Origin: Closterium sp. Naga37s-1
Taxonomy: Eukaryota > Streptophyta > Zygnematophyceae > Desmidiales > Closteriaceae
Reading direction: 5' to 3'
NCBI GenBank assembly: GCA_947471745.1
Contig: CANJKZ010000267.1
Coordinates: forward strand, 1,195,001 to 1,259,000
DNA length: 64,000 nucleotides
The notes beneath the pieces were generated by a model. That model was not told where the DNA came from and did not search any database. It saw only the letters and a list, made by a program, of their open reading frames with translations. Of the stretch, positions 12,601 to 27,007 are shown piece after piece (position 1 is the first letter of the stretch; each line of letters opens with the position of its first letter). The translations under genes and the position numbers were made by a program.

Positions 12601-13345
12601 AGGCTCCTCAAAAGGCGTCTTCTGAGGCTCCTAAAAAGGCGTCTTCCGAGGCTCCTCAAAAGGCGTCTTCTGAGGCTCCTCAAAATTCGTCTTCTGAGGC
12701 TCCTCAAAATTCGTCTTCTGAGGCTCCTCATAGGTGCACCCTTCACAATGGCCCCTCTGACAGTGTCACCATGGCGCCTCAAAACGCTTTGGCCCTGCCC
12801 CCTTCTAGTCCTCTTCCATTTCTGCTCTCTCCTGTATCCATGCTCTTCCCTTACCCCCTCCCTTTCCTCACCGCCAGGTATGTCAGCCCAACGCCCAGGC
12901 GCCTCTCCCTCCCGACCAGCTATGCTCCCCATGCACTGCAGACGACTACAGTAGCTTCGAGCAAAGCTGCACTGACAGCACAGGCAACCACAACGTCTCC
13001 TACTCTTGGAACCTGCCCAAAAACTGCAGCGAGAACCTGCCCGGGGCAGTGAAACTGCCCGGAAATATTATTGTTGGAGAGTGCCTGTTCCAGGTTCGCT
13101 ACATCCCGACGAAATACCTCGCTCCGAAATACATAATAATCACAGCGGCTGGAGCTACTATAATTGTGATGCTGGCGGTGATGTCGGTGGTAACCTGGTT
13201 ACGCAGCAGGAGAGTGTATTCTATGTACTCCCAGCTGGTGGCAGAGGAAGTACAACTGGAAGCGGAACTGGCAGCCATGGCTGAGGAGGCGGACCAGGAG
13301 AGGGAAGATATGCTTTTCAACCGAGACACTAGTTACCCATCATAA
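622..13345 (+). CDS. ELAPOR/EIG121-like type I membrane protein (5' partial)
   Basis: Nine exons chain in phase: 622-695, 2584-2808, 3487-3621, 5278-5533, 7689-7759, 8798-9340, 10503-10839, 11623-11891 and 12878-13345, together about 791 residues plus stop. The order of motifs follows animal ELAPOR1/2 (KIAA1324). First come Cys-rich modules (CPSGQYAV, then CRKCPPGE and LPDGFVTGC), then a beta-rich segment (VWLSYDVSMAVDG, LFFYVNDQLVLNIE), CPPG/CVKCPANTF and ACLPCGPGTSS. Next are a Ser/Asn/Thr-rich linker, ACPLCSEGD and LCSPCTADDYSSFEQSC, one membrane helix at about 13130-13198, and a YSQLV-containing cytosolic tail. ELAPOR proteins sit in endosome, lysosome and Golgi membranes and act in autophagy and trafficking; that role is inferred by homology. 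About 300 residues of the animal middle region are absent. An in-frame TGA lies at 11709-11711. Nearly every exon has decayed edge copies beside it. The gene starts before the window. Confidence 0.8.
696..954. other. Intron sequence, no gene seen
   Basis: This stretch starts at the GTGAGT donor after 695 and contains further weak copies of 'ggtggcagtgaag' and 'caccatggagcac' motifs from the next exon. I see no separate gene. Confidence 0.5.
955..2583 (+). repeat. Eight to ten echoes of exon 2584-2808 (acceptor side)
   Basis: Copies of roughly 110-170 bp repeat the acceptor and the exon start (GGCCTGGC...TGCCGCAAGTG...GTGAAGGCCCTCACC...GACCACTTTGAGCT). They lie near 1090, 1205, 1395, 1570, 1755, 1920, 2077, 2250 and 2420. 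None continues into the rest of the exon (LPDGFVTGC), which only the copy at 2584 has. Two early copies are separated by pairs of TTTTGAGTCGACTCAAAA palindromes. Confidence 0.85.
1034..1184. repeat. Two pairs of TTTTGAG-TCGA-CTCAAAA palindromes
   Basis: Partial-arm copies at 1034-1051 and 1144-1160 are each followed three bases later by a perfect 22-bp palindrome (1054-1075 and 1163-1184), GC-TTTTGAGTCGACTCAAAA-GC. The sequence between the pairs is itself a duplicated exon echo. Confidence 0.9.
2985..3486 (+). repeat. Three acceptor-side echoes of exon 3487-3621
   Basis: Copies beginning near 2990, 3158 and 3322 read VWLSYDVSMAVDG or close variants. Each keeps the preceding intron end and runs out before LFFYVNDQLVLNIE. 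They lie immediately upstream of the working exon. Confidence 0.85.
3924..3951. repeat. 28-bp perfect palindrome, AATT core
   Basis: ATG-TTTTTTGAG-AATT-CTCAAAAAA-CAT is a perfect inverted repeat. It lies exactly between two direct copies of a roughly 60-bp intron segment ending 'gatgcgatatagtgg' (about 3866-3923 and 3954-4012). Confidence 0.9.
4566..4587. repeat. 22-bp perfect palindrome, ACGT core
   Basis: TG-TTTTGAG-ACGT-CTCAAAA-CA separates two copies of the segment 'ttcttctaagtggatgaccagcgggttcttaacatcgaggtgggttgcactgtact' and its predecessor. Confidence 0.88.
5534..5709 (+). repeat. Donor-side echo of exon 5278-5533
   Basis: A copy of the exon end (ITVWGSTVGGAP, TLTWKACPPG then GTACGT) lies at about 5565-5690. 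It is followed directly by the 12-bp array. A third, more diverged copy stands on the far side of the array at about 7422-7530. Confidence 0.85.
5710..7425. repeat. 12-bp tandem array, about 143 units, intronic
   Basis: Units of GACTGCTAGTCN with N mostly G, T or C fill about 1.7 kb with almost no length change; one 9-bp unit is near 6030. The array starts about 20 bases after a GTACGT donor copy. It lacks stops in several frames on both strands, so long low-complexity reading frames are artefacts. Splicing from 5533 to 7689 removes it and preserves phase. Confidence 0.95.
7916..8062. repeat. 8-bp tandem array (TAGCCATG)
   Basis: About 18 units of an 8-bp repeat, with occasional ACCCATG and ATCTAGCC variants, sit inside the intron between exons 7689-7759 and 8798-9340. 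Confidence 0.9.
8092..8117. repeat. Near-perfect 26-bp palindrome, ACGT core
   Basis: GATTTTTTTAG-ACGT-CTCAAAAAATC has one mismatched pair. It lies between two direct copies of the segment from 'gcttgtatctatcccattc' to 'cctgctcattct' (about 7886-8082 and 8127-8190). Confidence 0.88.
8264..8797 (+). repeat. Four acceptor-side echoes of exon 8798-9340
   Basis: Copies near 8268, 8395, 8522 and 8661 all read GTHSACLPCGPGTSSLPG or close to it after a CAG acceptor. They recur at 127-139 bp spacing. Only the fifth copy, at 8798, continues into the exon body. Confidence 0.88.
9341..9885 (+). repeat. Four donor-side echoes of exon 8798-9340
   Basis: Copies of the exon end (MECTDAEGKP, TMACRV, GTGAGT) occur near 9390-9440, 9535-9590, 9680-9730 and 9830-9875. 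The last ends CATGTCAG-GTGAGT, giving CQ as in animal ELAPOR, so alternative donor use is possible. A 20-bp perfect palindrome (9369-9388) sits before the first echo. Confidence 0.85.
9369..9388. repeat. 20-bp perfect palindrome, TCGA core
   Basis: C-TTTTGAG-TCGA-CTCAAAA-G lies between the end of the working exon and its first donor-side echo. Confidence 0.9.
9913..10075. repeat. 34-bp tandem repeat with internal hairpin, 4.7 copies
   Basis: Units start at 9913, 9947, 9981, 10015 and 10049. Each holds an inverted repeat with arms CAGAAACTGG and CCAGTTTCTG around a short loop. A degraded TTTTGTCGACTCAAAA palindrome follows at about 10083-10098. Confidence 0.9.
10195..10502 (+). repeat. Three acceptor-side echoes of exon 10503-10839
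   Basis: Copies near 10199, 10299 and 10401 repeat the intron end plus VNPQVMLEEW. The last two are almost identical over about 100 bp, so this duplication is recent. None continues into the exon body. Confidence 0.88.
10840..11300 (+). repeat. Four donor-side echoes of exon 10503-10839
   Basis: Copies of the exon end (YGWLMITFICGPN and relatives, followed by GTGAG) lie near 10916, 11000, 11130 and, weakly, 11270. Confidence 0.82.
11461..11500. repeat. 40-bp perfect palindrome, AATT core
   Basis: This is the longest perfect member of the palindrome family: a TTTTTGAG-AATT-CTCAAAAA heart extended by CTGCAGGGTG and its complement CACCCTGCAG. It separates two direct copies of an intron segment (about 11400-11460 and 11506-11566) ending 'ccttccgttctgccccactct'. 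Confidence 0.95.
11892..12430 (+). repeat. Three donor-side echoes of exon 11623-11891
   Basis: Copies reading YELAWYSAYACPLCSE through YRHPR and a GTGAGT-like donor lie near 11937-12066, 12128-12252 and 12287-12417. The first two keep the reading frame over this piece; the last does not. The exon start is missing from all. Confidence 0.88.
12501..12779. repeat. 24-bp tandem array between 48-bp direct repeats
   Basis: About eight units of a 24-bp repeat (AGGCGTCTTCTGAGGCTCCTC plus AAA) occupy 12549-12731. The array is bounded by two 48-bp direct repeats, 12501-12548 and 12732-12779, that differ at one base. It lies in the last intron of the ELAPOR-like gene. Confidence 0.88.
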
Positions 13346-13949
13346 CGTGACGTCTTAAAAAGAGGATAAGGCTGCGAGGTGCGTGCAAATGGTAGTAAAG
13401 GAAGTTCAGCTGGTGGTAGGTCTGGCAGCCATGGCTGAGGAGGCAGACCAAGAGAGGGAGAAGTCATGCTTTTTAATCGAGACCCTAGCTACTCCTCATA
13501 ACGTGACGTCCTATAAGGAGGATCATTCTCAAGGCACTTGCAGGTGGTGGCAGAGGAAGTGGAGGTGGAGGCGGAGCTGGGCTGGCAGCTATGGCTGAGG
13601 AGGAGGCAGACAGGAAGAGGGAGGATATCATTCCATGCTGTTCAACTGAGAGAGAACCATACTGCACAGGTGGAGGACATGTGATTGCCTTGACTTGTGA
13701 TTGGATACTGATACCTTTTCTGAACACACCAGGTCACCAAACCCTTGTGCAGCTCCAGTGAGCATCCTCTTGCATCATACGGTGCCGTAGGAATCACAAG
13801 CTTCCCAAGAGTCTCTTCAGCATGGATGGTAAACGTCATCTCATCACTGAAACGGCCACTTTTACATTGCTGAATATTCCAAATGATTGATTTCAAGTCC
13901 TGTTCATGTACTGTACTCTTGAACATCCCTGTACATCTGACACACCATG
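13346..13949. other. Convergent intergenic gap with two 3'-end echoes
   Basis: Two decayed copies of the terminal exon tail (LAAMAEEADQERE and the bases around the stop) lie near 13390-13510 and 13545-13660. From 13660 to 13949 I see no gene; it probably holds the 3' UTR of KIN17. Confidence 0.75.
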
Positions 13950-15290
13950 TCACTTCACATGCACCTTACAAATATCCTCATAATCAATCTTGGGGATCAC
14001 CCTCCCATCGAAAGCGCCCTTCTGAATTTCTACCTTCGCACAAAACCTCTCCGTGTCAACTCCGACCAGCTTTGCCAAGGAACCCCTGTACGCCCCATTC
14101 ACAACCCTCACCACCCCTCCAATCTGAGGCAGCACCGTTTCCAACTCCTCCTGATCCACCCGCACCACATGCCCCTCCTCCAGTGTCTTAATCTCACCAA
14201 CGTATCTATCAATCACACGCAGCACCACGCCTTTCTGCTTGTAATACCCTTTCTCCTTGAGAGCTTTACTCATAATCTTCACCACAATGCCCTCTGTAAG
14301 CCAATAGTCCTTCCGATTCGCCCTCTCCTTCGCCCTCTCCTGCTCTTCCATTAACGCTGCTAGGGTTCCCCCAGCGGCCCTGCCAGCACCTGATTTGGAC
14401 CCTTTATTATCCTCATTCTCCCCACCTCGCCGCGCCTTTTTCCCCACCGCAACCCCATCACCATCCCCATCAGCATCGTCATCATCATCGTCACCAAACA
14501 CCTGAGCTCCAGTTTTACTCTCCACCTGTAAACCACCAGCACCAGCGCCACTTGCTACTGCTGCTGCTGCTGCAGCACTGCTCCCACCTGCCTTCTGCGC
14601 TCCAGACGACCCTCCCCCTCCACCTCCTCCCCCCAACCCTCCGAACGCAAACGCGATTTTCTCTCCCGCGTTGGGATCACGCTGGAGAACGTTTTTATCC
14701 GGATCCGCATCCTTCGCCTCCGCATCCTCCGGTTCCTGCTGCTTCGATCTCGCCCGTTCGATCTGCTCCTGAATCTCCTTCTCGTGTCGCTCCTCTCCCA
14801 CCAGCTCCGCGCGTTCCCGCTTCTTCTTCTGCCCTTCCTTAAACAGCGTTTCCGGCTCGCGATCGATATACGATATAAACCAGCCCTTGGGAGTGTCCTC
14901 GACTTTGCAGAGACCTTCCCTGCCGAGATGCTTGACGAATTCCGTTAACGTCAGCCACTTGGTGGAGTTCATGTGGACGTGGTGCCGGTCCGCGATGTAC
15001 TCGTTATAAGCCACCGTCGCGGCCACGCGGCTGAACCTGTGACTACGTCGAATGTGCTCCATGAATGTTTTCTCGAATTCCTCCGAATAGCCTCCCACGA
15101 ATCGCTCTGGGTTCATGCCGAAAACCTGCATCTGCCGCTGATGGCCTTCCGACATACAGTGGCACTTAAAGCCATTCTCGTCGCGGCACTGCTTCTGACA
15201 CATCTGGCAGTACCATCGCAGCTTCTGCAATCCCTTGGCTTTAATTCGATTCGCGATGGCCTTCGGAGTAAGAAATCCATTCTTACCCAT
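13950..15290 (-). CDS. KIN17: KIN17 DNA/RNA-binding protein
   Basis: A single uninterrupted frame of 446 residues matches KIN17 from end to end (human protein 393, Arabidopsis about 411). The N-terminal zinc finger is intact, with C28, C31, H44 and H50 in the conserved stretch beginning WYCQMCQKQC. It is followed by the winged-helix region (LGREGLCKVEDTPKGW). A long acidic, Gly/Ala-rich linker replaces the human middle. The C-terminal tandem SH3-like/KOW region (DYWLTEGIVVKIM, YRGSLAKLVGV, YEDICKV) closes the protein. KIN17 is a nuclear protein that binds curved DNA and RNA and is linked to replication, DNA repair and pre-mRNA processing. The start is the conserved MGKNGFLTPKAIANRIKAKG. The gene has no introns and, unlike its neighbours, no exon echoes. 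It converges with the ELAPOR-like gene and diverges from ALG13. Confidence 0.96.
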   Translation of the reverse strand: MGKNGFLTPKAIANRIKAKGLQKLRWYCQMCQKQCRDENGFKCHCMSEGHQRQMQVFGMNPERFVGGYSEEFEKTFMEHIRRSHRFSRVAATVAYNEYIADRHHVHMNSTKWLTLTEFVKHLGREGLCKVEDTPKGWFISYIDREPETLFKEGQKKKRERAELVGEERHEKEIQEQIERARSKQQEPEDAEAKDADPDKNVLQRDPNAGEKIAFAFGGLGGGGGGGGSSGAQKAGGSSAAAAAAVASGAGAGGLQVESKTGAQVFGDDDDDDADGDGDGVAVGKKARRGGENEDNKGSKSGAGRAAGGTLAALMEEQERAKERANRKDYWLTEGIVVKIMSKALKEKGYYKQKGVVLRVIDRYVGEIKTLEEGHVVRVDQEELETVLPQIGGVVRVVNGAYRGSLAKLVGVDTERFCAKVEIQKGAFDGRVIPKIDYEDICKVHVK

Positions 15291-16187
15291 GGCTCCCTAC
15301 CTCGCAGAATTTAACCAGCTGCCTTTTCTTGACGGTGCCTTGGCTTGATTGGTGGTAAGGAGTACACGCACTCTCTATTCTTGCGGAATAGGTCGTCTAG
15401 CGATGAAAGGGTACGAGCGGCAATAGTGTCGAGTCGACGCAATAAAGATGCGACAGGTGTATCAGCTTCGTGTCCGCACACTAAGCGATCTTTTTCACGG
15501 TGTACAGACAGGCACGGAATGAGGGTGGTAGGGGGTGAAGCAACTGTGTGCGTGTGAGAAGCTCCTAAAACTTGAGTAAGGTGTTACTCGCAATTTGTCT
15601 GCTTGAATGGATTATGAAACTCAAGGAACTACACCAGGGCTTGTTCTACGAGCGGCTGATAACAAAATGACACGTTACAGCAGTTGTGCGAAACGAGAAT
15701 CTTGGTGATGCGACTTGATCTACGCGTACGTTGCGCAGAATGACACCTTGTTGACCTCAAGCACCTCTGCTCATGTGAACCCGAACTTCCACATGCCATC
15801 TAAAATGTGAACGGGACATTCTTCCACTCATTCGCTCCACCTGGTTAGTTCCAAGCTTTCAACCAGTAACGCAGCACGGCGAAGTTACCAACTCTCGCGA
15901 GGATCTAGCGAGTTTTCGCAAGCAATTGGAAAAGTAGAGCATACTAGCACTCCACCAGCTGCTGCGACATGTTTATTCAGTAACGCATGGCTTGCTTCGC
16001 CTTCAGCCAGCTACACAAGCCTCACGTATAGCCGTTGCGTTGCACGCGGCGAGCTAGGAGCACCTGGGGGGCCGCGAAACTTGGTACCTTAGGAAACGCT
16101 CGAAACACAATACAAGCTTCAAGAGCGGTCGAAATCCTAGAGATAACCACAATCTCTGAACATACTACTCGCCTTTCCGCAGCGGCT
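15291..16187. promoter_or_regulatory. Divergent promoter region between KIN17 and ALG13
   Basis: About 900 bases separate the two divergent start codons, so promoters and 5' UTRs for both genes must lie here. I recognise no TATA box or other defined motif and no repeat copies of either gene. Confidence 0.5.
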
Positions 16188-17963
16188 ATGCGCGCCGAGC
16201 CTGGCGATCCAGGATCGCAAAACAGCGAAAGCGACGATGAACGAATCGCCGCGACTACCAGCGCGGCTGGTGCTGCTGCTGGTGGAGGTTCCGTGTTCGT
16301 GACGGTGGGTACGACGCGGTTCGACGCTCTGGTAGAAGTGGTGGACAGCCGCGAGTGCCGCGCGGCGCTGAAGCAGCGAGGGTTCACATCCGTGGTGGTG
16401 CAGCGGGGGCGAGGCACGTACAAACCAGCCGAGGTATGCGCGGGACGGGACGTACAACCCTGCCGGGGTTCGTTGCGGGTATGGTTCCTTGTTCACTGCA
16501 GGGAATGTCGCGTGGCGCTGAAGAAGTGCGGCTTCACCTCCGTGGTGGTGCAGCGAGGGCGAGGGACGTACAAACCAGCCGAGGTATGCTCTGCGAGGGA
16601 TGTTTCCGTGTTTTCACCTTTGAGAGTGTAACAGAGCAGAGCCCCCTCTCGAGCAGCGCAGGTTAACATCCCTGGTGGTGCAGCGAGGACGAGGAACGTA
16701 CAAACCGGCCGAGGTATGCGCGGGAAGGGATGTGCAAGCCTGCTTAGTCGAGGGAAGGGTTCTTGTTGGCGCCGCGTTGAAGCATCGCGGCTTGACATCT
16801 GTGGTGGTGGTGCAGCGGAGCCAAGGCACGTACAAGTCTGCTGAGCAGTTGAGGTATGAATGGCAAGGATTTCCACGCGTTCGCCGAGGCGCATCAAAAG
16901 TAGCTGCAGTGTCTTTTACGGAATCTTTGTAGAGCAGCCAAGAATCCGAACAGTGTGGTTTCACCTTTATGGTGGTGCAGCGAGGGAGAGGGAACTCAGG
17001 TGTGGCAGTAACGAGTTTTTTTGAGCGGGATCTCTGTTATTTCTGTGGTGTCTCTTCTTCGCTCCTTGTTGTGTGTCAAGATGGCGGGGCGACCTTGACA
17101 GCGCAGGCGTGACTGTAAGGTGCACGGATGTGACTGTAACGAGTTTGAATGGATTTTCTATGATTTCTGTGGTGCCTCCTTTGTGCTCCTCGCTGTGTGT
17201 CAAGATGACAGGGCGACCCTGACAGCACGGGCGTGACAGTAAGCAAAAATCAAGCGGGATTGCTGTGTGTCAAGAGTTGATCTCGTGATTGTTGGGATTG
17301 TTGTGATTCTTATGATGCCTCCCTTGTGCTCCTCGTTCTCGTTGTGTGTCAAGGTGGCAGGGCGACCCTGACAGCACGGGTGTGACTGTAACGAGCTTCG
17401 AGTTCGCTCCCTCCATGGCACCCTATATCAAACAAGCATCCCTCGTTATAAGCCACGCAGGTAAGCTCGCTTACTTGCACTATATGCCGTGCAGGCAGTC
17501 GGAAGAACCACTGTCATGTTCTTTTATCTGCCCGCCCGCTACACTGTACTGTGGTGGTGTCTTTTGAGTCGGCTCAAGATTCCTTTTCTGCTGTTGTTGA
17601 AATCATTGGAATCATTGGAATCATTGGAATCATTGGAAGATCAAACCCAGAGAAAGCTGGCATTGTCACTGGCAGACAGACAGGCAGGCAGCACCTGGTG
17701 CAGGCCATACTTGTGAGAATGACCCATCCTTCTTCTCCTCCTCCCCCTCTCACCTTTCCTGCCTCCCTTCTCTGCCTCCCCTCCCCCCTTCCTCTCCTCC
17801 CTGCCTCCCCTGCTCCCCCCCACCCTTCCCCTCTCTCCCTCCTCCTCCACCCCCTCTCCTCCTCCCCCTCCTCCTCCTCCTCCTCCTCCTCCTCCTCCTC
17901 CTCCTCCTCCTCCTCCTCCTCCTCCTCCTCCTCCTCCTCCTTCTCCTCCTCCCCCCCCCTCTC

Positions 17964-17994
<31 letters not shown>

Positions 17995-19028
17995 TCTCCT
18001 CCTCCTCCTCCTCCTCCTCCTCCTCCTCCTCCTCCTCCTCCTCCTCCTCCTCCTCCTCCTCCTCCTCCTCCTCCTCTTCCCCTTCTCCCCCTCTTCTCCC
18101 CTCCTCCCTCCCCCCACCCCTGCTTCCCCACAGGCTCAGGCAGCATATTCGAGGCGCTGAGGGCGAGCAAGTCGCTGGTGGTGGTGGGAGCACCCATGAC
18201 CCTTCCCTCCTCTCCTTCCCCACTTCATGCCCCCGTCTCTCTCTCTCTCCTCCTTCCATCTATCCCCTCATACCCCCCAGGCTCAGGCAGTATATTCGAG
18301 GCGCTGAGAGCGAGCAAGCCGCTGGTGGTGGTGGTGAACGGGGCTCTCATGGACAACCACCAGAGGGAGCTCGCAGGGGCGCTGGCGGACAGGCAGCACC
18401 TGGTGCAGGCGGTACCTGAGAGACTCACCCATCCCGCCTCGCCTCTCCCTTCCTCCTTCCCCCCCTCCTCCTCCTCCTTCCCTCCCCGCTCCTCTCCTCC
18501 TCCCTCCCCCCTTGGTTCACACAGGCTCAGGCAGTATATTCGAGGCTCTGAGAGCAATCAAGCCGCTGGTGGTGGTGGTGAACGGGGCTCTCATGGACAA
18601 CCACCAGAGGGAGCTCGCAGGGGCTCTCGCAGCCAGACAGGCAGCATCTGGTGCAGGCGGTACCTGTGATTCTGAATCATCCTGCCTCTCCTTTTCCCCT
18701 CCTCATCCCCTCCTCCCTCCTTCCCCCCCTGCTCCTCCTCCTCCTTCGTTCTCCTTCCCCCCACCCCTTATACCCCCCAGGCTCAGGCAGCATATTCGAG
18801 GCGCTGAGGGCGAGCAAGCCGCTGGTGGTGGTGGTGAACGGGGCTCTCATGGACAACCACCAGCGGGAGCTCGCAGGGGCGCTGGCGGACAGGCAGCACC
18901 TGGTGCAGGCGGTACCTGAGAGCCTGGTTGCTACAGTGAGGGAGATGGATTTGGAAGGGCTTGTACCGTACCCACCACCGGAGGCTGAGAAGTATGCTCA
19001 AGCGATAGATGCCTTTCTGGGGTTTTGA
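16188..19028 (+). CDS. ALG13: ALG13, catalytic subunit of UDP-GlcNAc transferase
   Basis: Three exons, 16188-16433, 17361-17460 and 18781-19028, join in phase to give 197 residues. ALG13 with membrane-bound ALG14 adds the second GlcNAc to dolichol-PP-GlcNAc on the cytosolic face of the ER, an early step of N-glycosylation. Visible family motifs are [14 protein letters not shown] (from residue 36), the [14 protein letters not shown] nucleotide-sugar loop (about residues 110-123), KPLVVVVN and [10 protein letters not shown]. It ends AIDAFLGF, as in plant ALG13 (Arabidopsis protein about 176 residues). The first 35 residues are an extra acidic, Ala-rich leader; the start at 16188 is the last ATG before the conserved strand. 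Exon edges are echoed in both introns and after the stop. Confidence 0.94.
16434..17360 (+). repeat. Echoes of ALG13 exon 1 (donor side) and exon 2 (acceptor side)
   Basis: Four decaying copies of the exon 1 end ([16 protein letters not shown] then GTATGC) lie near 16500-16585, 16660-16720, 16770-16855 and 16945-16995. Three copies of the exon 2 acceptor region (the 'caagatggcggggcgacc' and 'gtgactgtaacgag' motifs) lie near 17075-17140, 17195-17245 and 17270-17300. The two kinds are not mixed: exon 1 echoes come first, then exon 2 echoes. Confidence 0.85.
17461..17714. other. ALG13 intron 2, first part
   Basis: It holds a degenerate TTTTGAGTCGGCTCAAG palindrome (17562-17578), four copies of a 10-bp AATCATTGGA repeat (17600-17640) and a weak copy of the CTGGTGCAGGC motif from exon 3. 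No gene is seen. Confidence 0.7.
17715..18123. repeat. Polypyrimidine tract, mostly (CTC)n, about 400 bp
   Basis: The plus strand is almost purely C and T, with long runs of TCCTCC. The tract can form triplex (H-DNA) and yields long Pro/Ser and Gly/Glu/Arg frames that are not genes. It lies in ALG13 intron 2, just upstream of the exon 3 echoes. Confidence 0.92.
18124..18780 (+). repeat. Three acceptor-side echoes of ALG13 exon 3
   Basis: Copies start near 18134, 18282 and 18532 after CAG acceptors and read [10 protein letters not shown] or a close variant. The second and third also contain [17 protein letters not shown] and part of the LVQAVP stretch. Only the fourth copy, at 18781, continues to the stop. 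Confidence 0.88.
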
Positions 19029-19570
19029 GTTGACTGAAAAGGCTTGTGATGCAGGCAGCACTTGGAGCAGTCACCACCTGGTGCAGGCCGTACCTGCCAG
19101 CCTGGTTGCTACAGTGAGGGAGATGGACTTGAAAGGGCTTGTACCGTACCCACCACCAGAGGCTGAGAAATATGTTTAAGCGATCGATGCATTTCTGGGC
19201 TTTTGAGTTTACTTTCATAGAAAGCATGTGGTGCAGGCAGTACCTGCACCACAGTGAGGGAGATGCATTTGGAAAGGCTAGTACCGTACCTTCTACCCGC
19301 CACCAGAGGCTGAGAAGTATGCTCAAAGCTGGATGAGTTTCTGGGGTTTTAAGTTGACTCAAAAGGCATGTGGTGGTGCAGGCAGCAGTACCTCGTGCAG
19401 GCCACAGCCGGTGCAGGCGGAACCTGCCAGCCTGGTTGCTACAGTAAGGGAGATGGTTTTGGAAGGGATGGTTTTGGAAGGGCTAGTTCCTTTACCCACC
19501 ACTAGAGGTTGAGCAGTATGCTCAAGCGCTGGATGTGTGCGTTTCTAGGGTTTGCGTGAAAGTGTTTTGA
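19029..19570 (+). repeat. Three 3'-end echoes of ALG13
   Basis: Copies of the gene end ([24 protein letters not shown] in varying states) lie near 19075-19215, 19235-19345 and 19380-19560. Degenerate TTTTGAG(T)TGACT...AAAA palindrome remnants mark their starts near 19023, 19203 and 19347. Confidence 0.85.
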
Positions 19571-20314
19571 CTTTTGTGGGTTTGCTTTTCTGCTCCATGC
19601 TATTCACGAAACGGAAGCATTCCCTATTGCAGTATAAAGCAGGAGTCACTGTTTCTCCTCGTAGAACTGTACACATTCTGATTGCACTTTATTGAGCAAG
19701 TGCTTTGCTGTTTACAGGGACTTACTACTGGTTATACAGCGGATGATGCTGGTACCGTAAAAGGGGTACTGCTTGCCGCACCCAACCTACCCTACCAAAG
19801 ACCCTGCACTACTGTAGCACCATGCTACTCATGCCGAATTGCACTGAGATTGCAGTGTGTATGGAAGAATGGACTAGCCTAGCCTAGCCAAGCCACACTC
19901 TAGTACGGTAGTAATGGCTAATTTGCATCGTTGCCGCGTAAGTCAGTGTGCTGCCGTATTATGGACTTGCGACATGATTGCATTGCAATCAATGCCGTGC
20001 CGTGGCACTATCTCGCACAATACAGTTCAGGTTTATCGGCCCCCTCCTGTACCTTGCGAGTGAATCACATCAGCAGGGTCTCCACTGATTGGCCGGGGCC
20101 CTGTAGGTCACTGCAGCGGTTGTATGGGGAGAGGGATGCATGGAGAGAGGGAAGAGGAGAAAGGAGAAGTGTGGATGGACGGATTTTGAATCGCATCAGC
20201 AGGGTCTCCACTGATTGGCCGGGCCCCTGTAGGTCACTGCAGTGGTTGTATGGAGAGAGGGGAGGGATGAGGAGAGATGAGAGAGATGGGTAGTATTATC
20301 GTGCACAATACAGT
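19571..20314. other. Gap between ALG13 and DCC1
   Basis: 19571-20040 shows nothing I can name. Two echoes of the DCC1 terminal exon (minus strand, DLQGPGQSVETLLM) lie at about 20062-20117 and 20190-20247. Confidence 0.7.
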
Positions 20315-26371
<6,057 letters not shown>

Positions 26372-27007
26372 GACGCTACTACTAGTATCGATCTGCCTCG
26401 ACGACGGAGCGTGTGTGTGCGCCGCGCAGCTACCAGGGTGGACCTGCGGGGTCGACGGAGTGATATTCGAGTCGACTGAGAAGTCAAAACATGGCGCTGC
26501 TAGGACATGTGGCGCAGGCGGTCCGCCATGGCGCTGCAAGGATGGAGCTGTGCCGACGGAGCGTGTGTGTGTAGAGATGAACTTGCTTCGCTACAGTTGA
26601 CTTCGCTAAGCTCGCATAGTGCGAGTAGAGGCGACTCGCATCGACAGAGAGGTGTTGAGGAGTGGTGCACGGGGACGAATTGTGGCGAGGGCCAAGTGGC
26701 GGTAACCACACTCAGGGTAGAAGGTGGTGGATGCGAAAGCTGGCGATGGAAATAGACGAATGACCGTTGATATTTTGGTGGATACAAGCTACTTTGTTGT
26801 AGGCTATTACCACTCCCACAACACACTGAAAAGGAAAACCTATATAAATCATGTATTTTGTTTTAGAAAAAGAATAACTATAACTCATGCATGACACCGT
26901 TTGTTTCAACGTTAACCTCAGAAGTTTTTTTAGTTTGATACTAAATGCACCATTTCTCTGCCCCGTCTCAGAATAGTGCACGACGCCTTTGTAACGCATT
27001 GTGATGC
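26372..27007. promoter_or_regulatory. DCC1 upstream region with an exon 1 echo
   Basis: A diverged copy of the start-codon region ('gacatgtggcgcaggcggtccgccatgg') lies at 26505-26532 and repeats 26347-26372. A degenerate GAGTCGACT palindrome is near 26467. From about 26760 the sequence turns AT-rich and I see no gene. Confidence 0.6.

Noticed and set aside
17551-18669. Pro/Ser-rich plus-strand frame and Gly/Glu/Arg minus-strand frames
   Set aside because: Low-complexity reading through the pyrimidine tract and ALG13 exon echoes; wrong frame for the real exon in part.
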